64,000 nucleotides of DNA from the NCBI GenBank assembly GCA_964035575.1, contig OZ037918.1, forward strand, positions 744,001-808,000. Direction: 5' to 3'. Positions 52,601 to 61,600 of the stretch are shown in pieces. Under the pieces are notes generated by a model that saw nothing but the letters and a program-made list of their open reading frames with translations, did not search any database and was not told where the DNA came from. Within the stretch, counting starts at the first letter, position 1; every line of letters begins with the position of its first letter. This stretch comes from Rhynchopus sp. YZ270_cl-10 (taxonomy: Eukaryota; Euglenozoa; Diplonemea; Diplonemida; Diplonemidae). A program made the translations under genes and the position numbers.

Positions 52601-55600
52601 TGCCGACAGGTGTGGCAACAACCTCTGTGTCGACAGGAACTTCGATCCCTCGTACCCCGGCATCCTTGACGCGGCACAGACAAAGCTGCGCTCCGAGGAC
52701 GTGACTGTGTTTGGTATCGTGATGCGTCGCTTTGACTACCACACCTTCCAGGACGACAACGCAGAGACGAAGCTGAAGCCGCTTGTGAGCATACCCACCG
52801 ACACCCACTTCATGAACCTGATGCTGGACGAGATCCCAGACTCTGTGCTGAACACCTTCTGTGACGCGAACAGCAAGTTCGGACAGAACGTGGCAAAACC
52901 GTCAGGCTGTGACACGAACCTGGAGCAGGCACCCTGCGCTGCTGACAAGTCGTGCATGTGGGACACCACCTGCAAGGACTCTGTGTGCTACCCGAAGTGT
53001 GACGAGGTGACCTGCAAGACAAACCCTGCATGCGACTGGCAGAACGACGAGTGCATTGACGTGCCCACTGGCTGCGTTGGGAAGGACCAGACTACGTGCC
53101 AGAACGACGACACCTGTCTGTGGGACCCGATCTGGGCGGACGCGTGCATTGACAACCCGTGCATCCCGCCCACAGCAGAGCCCGACTGCCTGGCTGTGTC
53201 TGTCACGATGCCTAGTCCGTGTGACGCACCCAACGCAGACCCGGACTTCTGCAAGCTGGACGTGTGCCACCACGACGCAACCAAGACGCCTGTGTGTGAG
53301 GTGAAGAAGTGTCTGCAGATCTCGAAGACGACGTGCGAGAAGGAGGACGGCTGTGTGTGGAACGGACCTGACCCGGTGGATGCCACCACGTCGCCCTCGA
53401 CCCTGGTCGACATGTGCAGCCCTGTGCCGTGCAGCCACACACTCCAGCCGGACTGCGATGCGGACACAGACTGCAAGTGGGACGCTGCTGCCAACCCGAA
53501 GTGTGTGCCCACGGACGAGTGCCAGAAGCTCACGAAGGAGGAGGAGTGCGACAAGAACACCAAGTGCCACTGGAACGTCGCCGCCACCCCGGACCCGGCG
53601 TGCGAGCAGACTGAGTGTGCGCCGATTGGGAACCAGCCGGACTGTGACAAGAACGACAAGTGCATGTGGACTGACAAGGACGTGTGTGTGCCGAAGACAT
53701 GCGACAAGCACACGGACCACTGCCCCTGTGACGCAGACCCGGACTGCGTGTGGCACCACACCACGAACGGGGCCTACTGTACCAGCACGAACTTCGACAC
53801 ATGCCCCGACCTGGACATTGCGTTTGTGCTGGACGGATCTGGTTCGATGCGCAGGTCGTTCGGACGCCACGCACACGGATTCTACGGGCTGATGGAGATT
53901 CTGCGTGACTGGATGAACACCGTGCCGCTGACGGGGGACGACCACACCGTGGGTGCGAACGCAGCCCGCGACAAGGGTTTCCGTATCACCTTCATCCAGT
54001 TCTCGAAGGCGGAGGCAACTCCTGCTGAGGACCACCCGACCAACTGTGCCATTGGGGCGTGCACGAACGGTCTTCTGTCCGGTATGAGGTCGGAGCTGCA
54101 CGGAGACATTGACTGGCACGAGGCCAACTACCAGGCACAGTGGACGTACCTGCACGACGCTCTGCTGGACGTGGCCGACCACACCTTCCTCCCGGCAAAC
54201 AGCCCATCGTGGAGAGAGCACGTTGTGATCATCATTGCAGACGGAGGTATCACCGACCTTAACGGAGACGCGTGCTGTGCCGACAGGTGTGGCAACTGGC
54301 TCTGTGTTGACAGGCAGTGGAAGTCGACGTACCCCGGCATCCTCGAGGAGGCGAAGAACAAGCTGCGTGCCGAGGAGGTGACTGTGTTTGGTATCGTGAT
54401 GCGTCGCTTTGACTACCACACCTTCCAGGACGACAACGCAGAGGAGAAGCTGACACCTCTTGTGAGCGAGCCCACGTACGACCACTTCATGAACCTGATG
54501 CTGGACGAGATCCCAGACAACGTACTGAACACTTTCTGCGACGCCGACAGCAAGTTTGGCAAGCAGGTGAAGCAAGTCAAGATTGGCTGTGACACGAACC
54601 TGGAGCAGGCCCTCTGCGTTGCTGACAAGTCGTGCATGTGGGACACCACCTGCAAGGACTCTGTGTGCTACCCGAAGTGTGACGAGACGACCTGCAAGAT
54701 GACCCCTGCATGCGACTGGCAGAACGACGAGTGCATTGACGTGCCCACTGGCTGCGTTGGGAAGGACCAGACTACGTGCCAGAACGACGACACCTGTCTG
54801 TGGGACCCGATCTGGGCGGACGCGTGCATTGACAACCCGTGCATCCCGCCCACAGCAGAGCCCGACTGCCTGGCTGTGTCTGTCACAATGCCCGCACCGT
54901 GTGACGAACCCAACGCAGACCCGGACTTCTGCAAGCTGGACGTGTGCCACCACGACGCAACCAAGATGCCTGTGTGTGAGGTGAAGAAGTGTCTGCAGAT
55001 CTCGAAGACGACGTGCGAGAAGGAGGACGGCTGTGTGTGGACCGGACCTGACCCGGTGAATGCCACCACGTCGCCCTCGACCCTGGTCGCCATGTGCAGC
55101 CCTGTGCCGTGCAACCACGCACTCCAGCCGGACTGCGATGCGGACACGGACTGCAAGTGGGACGCTGCTGCCAACCCGAAGTGTGTGCCCACGGACGAGT
55201 GCCAGAAGCTCACGAAGGAGGAGGAGTGCGACCACAACACCAAGTGCCACTGGAACGTCGCCGCCACCCCGGACCCGGTGTGCGAGCAGACTGAGTGTGC
55301 GCCGATTGGGAACCAGCCGGACTGTGACAAGAACGACAAGTGCATGTGGACGGACAAGGATGTGTGTGAGCCAAAGACATGCGAAAAGCACGACACGCGC
55401 TGCCCGTGCCAGGACGACCCGGACTGCGTGTGGCACCACGGAGCCCCTGGCTACTGTGAGGACAAGAGGTACGAGAAGTGCCCCGACCTGGACATTGCGT
55501 TCATACTGGATGGATCTGGTTCGATGCGCAGGTCGTTCGGACGCCACGCACACGGATTCTACGGGCTGATGGAGATTCTGCGTGACTGGATGAACACCGT

Positions 55601-58600
55601 GCCGCTGACGGGGGACGACCACACCGTGGGAGGAGGTGCGAAGACCAACACCGGTGCGTTCCGTATCACCTTCATCCAGTTCTCGAAGGCGGAGGCAACT
55701 CCTGCTGAGGACCACCCGACCAACTGTGCCATTGGAGCGTGCACGAACGGTCTTCTGTCCGGTATGAGGTCGGAGCTGCACGGAGACATTGACTGGCACG
55801 AGGCCAACTACCAGGCACAGTGGACGTACCTGCACGACGCTCTGCTGGACGTGGCCGACCACACCTTCCTCCCGGCAAACAGCCCGCCCGAGCGTACACA
55901 CGTTGTGATCCTGATTGCAGACGGAGGTATCACCGACATTGACGGGGACGCGTGCTGCTCGTCGCAGAACAGGTGCGGCGGGGGCCTCTGTGTCGACAGG
56001 AAATGGAAGCCGACGTACCCCGGCATTCTTGACGACGCCCAGCAGAAGCTGCATGCCGAGGACGTGACTGTGTTTGGTATCGTGATGCGTCGCTTTGACT
56101 ACCACACCTTCCAGGACGACAACGCAGAGATCAAGCTGAAGCCGCTTGTGAGCGAGCCGCAGGAGGAGCACTTCATGAACCTGATGCTGGACGAGATCCC
56201 AGACTCTGTGCTGAACACCTTCTGTGACCCGAACAGCAAGTTCGGACTCAAGGTTGCAATTGAGCCGAAGAAGTGTGCAGACCTGAACGCTACGACGTGT
56301 GCTGGGGACGATGCGTGCACCTACAACACCGCGTCGTCGGCATGCGAGGACTCGATCTGCTACCCGCTGTGCATTAAGGGGGACTGCGATCTGAACCCGC
56401 AGTGCTACTGGGGCAATGACGAGTGCAAGCTCACACCTCTGACCCCAGTGCCCGACACGGATGCGCCGCCCACACAGGCGCCGCCGACAGACGCACCGGC
56501 GACATCTGCGCCGGCAACACCCCTGCCCCCGACACCTGCCCCGCCAACGGAGGCACCGAAGACACCTTCGCCGCCGACGGACGCACCAGCGACATCGGCA
56601 CCGCCAACGGCTGTGCCTCCGCCGGTGCCGGTGGACGAGTGCGTGGACGCCGGAGGGAATGACGTCTGCGCTGCCAAGGGGCAGGTGTGCCGTGATGCAG
56701 ACCAGTCTGCGCTGATGACGTGGGAGTGCATGTGCCCGCCGCCGCTGAGCCACATTGCGAAGCCGATGGGGCTTGCGGACTGCACGTTCGACGAGTGCAC
56801 AGATAGCGACGTGGTGTGCAAGGCGCAGGGGCAGACATGTGTTGACACCGACAAGGACAAAACGGGGACGTGGGCGTGTGAGTGCATTCCGCCGCAGACG
56901 GGGGCAACAACAACGGGGGCACCTGCGATCTGCAAGGACCCCGAGGGTGACTGCGACAAGAACGGGGCGACGTGCCACGCTGCTGGACAGTCATGCGACC
57001 CCGGTGCTCCCCTCGACCAGCAGTTTGAGTGCAAATGCATCCCGCCAGCAACAACCGTGACGCCCGGGCAGAACGGGGCTGCCGAGTGCAAGCTGGACGA
57101 GTGTGTGGAGAAGTGCCCAACGTGTGCGGACAAGGACGACGGAAAGGGCAACGTGTGCACCAGCGCTACTGGCCCGCCCCAGGAGTGTGAGGACCTGAAC
57201 ACTGACCCGAACCACCTGAACGACTGGCGCTGCAAGTGCGTGAAGCCGTACACCGGGGTGATGACGACAGCACCCGCAGAGTGCACGCTTGACGAGTGCC
57301 AGGAGAAGTGCCCAACGTGTGCGGACAAGGACGACGGAAGCGGCAACGTGTGCGACGGTGCCGGGCAGACCTGTGTGGAGCACAACATCCGGAACCTGTC
57401 GGACTGGGAGTGCGTGTGCGTGGACCCGAAGGTGGGGCGCAAGTGGACGGACAAGGCAGACTGCACAGAGGACGAGTGCAGGTCGAACCAGGAGATTTGC
57501 GTGAAGGCGGGCCAGGCGTGCGTGGACAAGGACCTGACCAAGAACGACGACTGGGAGTGCCAGTGCCCGCCGCCGTCGACAACGGTGATGGTGGCTGGGG
57601 TTGCGGTGTGTGAGGCAGATGAGTGCAGTGTGGAGGAGAACAAGAAGAAGTGCGAGGACGCAGGCCAGGTCTGTGTGGACCCGAGCGCGACGACGAATGA
57701 TGACTGGGAGTGCCACTGCCCGCCGCCGAGCACTGGTTCGCAGAAGACCGGGCCTGCAGTGCCGTGCACGCTGGACGAGTGTGTGGCTGTGTGCCCGTCG
57801 TGTTCGCACACAGCTGCGTCCCCGGCGAAGGGTGTGTGCGAGGGCGCGGACCAGGTCTGCCACGACCCTGTGACAACGGCGTCGAGTCTGAACGACTGGA
57901 CGTGCACGTGCAAGACGAGCACAAAGTCTGCAGTCACGTCGGCTGTGGCAGTGTGCGTGGACGGGAAGGACGAGTGCCTTGAGCTCTCATCGGCGGTGAC
58001 GTGCAAGCACAAGCCGCGCTACACGCAGGAAGGGTGCCTCTGCGCGTGTGACTGGACGGCGACTTTCAAGGACGGGAACGGGAACGTGCTGACAATGCCG
58101 CCGGGCCCCGGGTCCACGGAGCCGTGTGCGTCGGGATGCTGCAACCCCCAGTCGGACCCGGTTGGTGACTGGTGCTACCTGGCGGTCAACGACTACAACA
58201 CCAACAAGGGAGGTGTGTGCACAGCGAAGAGCCAGACCTGCTCTGCCGCAGGGACCCTGCCGCAGGATGGTGGCGTGGCTGTGGTGCGCGACCCAATTGC
58301 AGGGGTGCCGAGTGCACAGAACAACGTGTGCACGGACGCGGGGCAGCTCTGCGTGGAGCCCGATCTGCTCACCACAGACGACTGGATGTGCAAGTGCGTG
58401 CCGCCGATGACAGGGACGCCCGGCCAGCAGGCGATTGCGATCTGTGTTGAGGACGAGTGCAGTGAGCACGGGGCTGTGTGCCACGCACAGAACCAGAAGT
58501 GCATCGACCCCGACACGACCAAGAAGGACGACTGGATGTGCGAGTGCACGACAGGGGCGAAGACCACACAGGTGGCCGGCGCTGCTGTGTGCCCGCTGGA

Positions 58601-61600
58601 CGAGTGTGTCGAGATCTGCCCGTCGTGTGCGACAGACAACGGGACCGATGTGTGCTCGGTTGTGGGGCAGGAGTGCGAGGACCCGTCGCCGAAGACCGAC
58701 TCCCTGAACGACTGGGTGTGCAAGTGCCCGCCGCCAAGCCTGGGGACGAACATTGGAGGACCTGTGGCGAAGTGCGTGCTGGACGAGTGCGTGGTCGTGT
58801 GCACGACGTGCGCTGACAAGGACGGAAAGGGGAACCTCTGTGAGTCTGCTGGGCAGACGTGCGAGGACCCGGACAAGGACGTCTCTTCGACGAACGACTG
58901 GATGTGCAAGTGCAAGGCACCGTCGCACACAACTGCCGTGGCAAACATTGCCAAGTGCGAGGAGGACGAGTGCGAGGTGAACGGTGTGAAGTGTACGCAG
59001 GGCCAGCTGTGTGTGGACCCTGACCAGCTGAACAGCAACGACTGGTACTGTGAGTGCGTTGCGCCGGCGACTGGGTCGCAGGTGGGTGGTGCTGCGTTGT
59101 GTGAGGAGGACGAGTGCAAGCAGAAGGGTGAGGTGTGCGTCACGAGCGGACAGACCTGCACTGACCCGGACACGACAGTTCTGGGGAACTGGGTGTGCGA
59201 GTGCATTGCTCCCGACCGTGGTATCCCCGGCCAGCAGAAGCCTGCCAGTTGCATTCCCGTTGATGTGTGCAAGGACGGTGGGGACAAGGTGTGTGCCAAG
59301 GTTGGACAGCACTGCGAGAAGAACTCGGCCACGGACTACCAGTGCGGGTGCATTGCCCCGTACACGGGGACGGCGGTGGTGGGGGGTGTTGCAGTCTGCA
59401 CGCTTGACGAGTGTGTCGCAACCTGTGCGTCGTGCGAGAAGGACCTGTGCACACTGCACGGACAGGAATGCGAGGACCCGGACACGACGAAGAGCAACGA
59501 CTGGATGTGCAAGTGCGTTGCCCCGTCGACAGGTCTCTCCCTCGTGGGTGCGGCTGCTGTGTGCATTCTGGACGAGTGCGTTGCCGAGTGCGGTACGTGC
59601 GAGAAGGACGAGTGCTCGAAGGTTGGCCAGATCTGCGAGGACGCAAGCACCCACCCGCTGCACGTGTCGGACTGGCTGTGCAAGTGCCCGCCTCCGTCGA
59701 CAAACGCACGGACCGGTGGTGCTGTGCCCTCGTGCACGTTCGACGAGTGCACTGCAAACGGGGTTGTGTGCACGGACGCACAGCAGGTGTGTGTTGACCC
59801 TGACCTGAAGACGACAGGGAACTGGGAGTGCCACTGCCCCCCACCTGCCTCGGGATCTGCCCCACAGGGCCCTGCGGCCTCGTGCACCCTGAACGAGTGC
59901 ACGGCAAAGTGCGTGACGTGTGCCGACAGCGGGAAGGGGAACGTGTGCGCGGAGGTGTCGCAGGAGTGCGTTGACCCCGACCACGGTGTTGCGAGCAACT
60001 GGTACTGCAAGTGCAAGGTCGGGTCCTCGTACCAGATGCTGGGGGCTGTGCCGGTGTGCATTGTTGACGAGTGTTCGACGGAGTGCGACACGTGCGCAAA
60101 CAAGGGAGGCGGGAACGTGTGCGAGGCAGACGGGCAGACGTGCGTGGACACGAACCAGGGGGAGTGGCAGACGGGAGACTGGGAGTGCGTGTGCCCGCCG
60201 CCGCTGTCCTTCATCACGTCGAAGAACGGCCCGGCTGTGTGCGGGGTGGACGAGTGTGTCGATGCGATCAACGGGGCGACTCTGCCCGCCGGCCACATCT
60301 GTGCGCAGGAGGGACAGGTGTGCCACGACTCGCACCTCGACACCCTGAACGACTTTGACTGTGTGTGCGTGAAGCCGAAGCAGGGGACGAAGACGAACGC
60401 TGTGGCAACCTGCACGACGGACGAGTGCCTGATCCACGGCGACAAGTGCAAGAAGGAACAGCAGACGTGTGTGGACCCGGACGTGATGACGCTGAACACC
60501 TGGGAGTGCGTGTGCCCGCCCCCGTCGTCGTCGGTGCAGAAGCAGGGCGTGGCCGTGTGCGAGGTGGACGAGTGTGTTGACAACAGGTACATCTGCGAGC
60601 AGGCGACGCCGGTGCAGCAGTGTGTCGACACAAACAAGACTGCGCTGGGCAACTGGGAGTGTGTGTGCTCGGCGCCGTCGTCTGGTTCTGGACAGCAGAA
60701 GGAGGCTGTGTGCATGCTGAACGAGTGTGACACGGCGTGCGCCACATGCGAGCAGATGGCGTGCCGTGCTGCGGGCCAGACCTGTGTGGACCCGAACCCG
60801 ACGTTCGCATCGCTGAGCGACTGGATGTGCAAGTGCCCACCGCCGTCGACACAGAGTGCAATTGCGAACGTGGCCTCGTGCCCGGTGGATGAGTGCGACC
60901 GTGCGTCACATGTGTGTGCAGCAAGCAAGCAGACATGTCTGGACCCCGACACGAGCGCGGACAGCCTGAGCGACTGGCAGTGCCACTGCCAGGCGCCAGC
61001 GTCCGGACAGGCGACGAAGGGACCTGCCCTGTGCCTTGTGGACGAGTGCAAGACCCACGGCCACGTGTGCACGACACACGGCCAGGTGTGCCTCGACGAG
61101 CACAAGGGCGAGTACAGCCTCAACGACTGGGTGTGCCAGTGCGCGCCGCCGCTGCACACGAACGCTGTCGGCACACAGGGCCCGGCCGAGTGCGTCATGG
61201 TTGGGGAGTGCGAGGACCCTGTCAACAGCGACGTGTGCACGTCGGCAGGACAGGTGTGCGACGACCCGGACGAGACGACGAAGGGCGACTGGCGCTGCCT
61301 GTGCGTGATGCCGGCCACGGGCACCCCCGGCGCCGGTGCAGCTGCGGTCTGCCTGCTTGACGAGTGTGTGTCGCAGTGCCCGACCTGTGCAGGGTCTGTG
61401 TGCACGAACGCCGGGCAGACGTGTGCGGACACAGACAAGGACCCGCTGACAGGGCTGAACTCGTGGGAGTGCCGCTGCATTGCACCTGCGTCTGGGTCGA
61501 AGCTCGGTGCCGCTGCGGTGTGCCTGATCAACGAGTGTGATGTGCACAGGTCGACCTGCAACGGTGCTGGACAGGACTGTGTGGACGACAACACTGCGCT

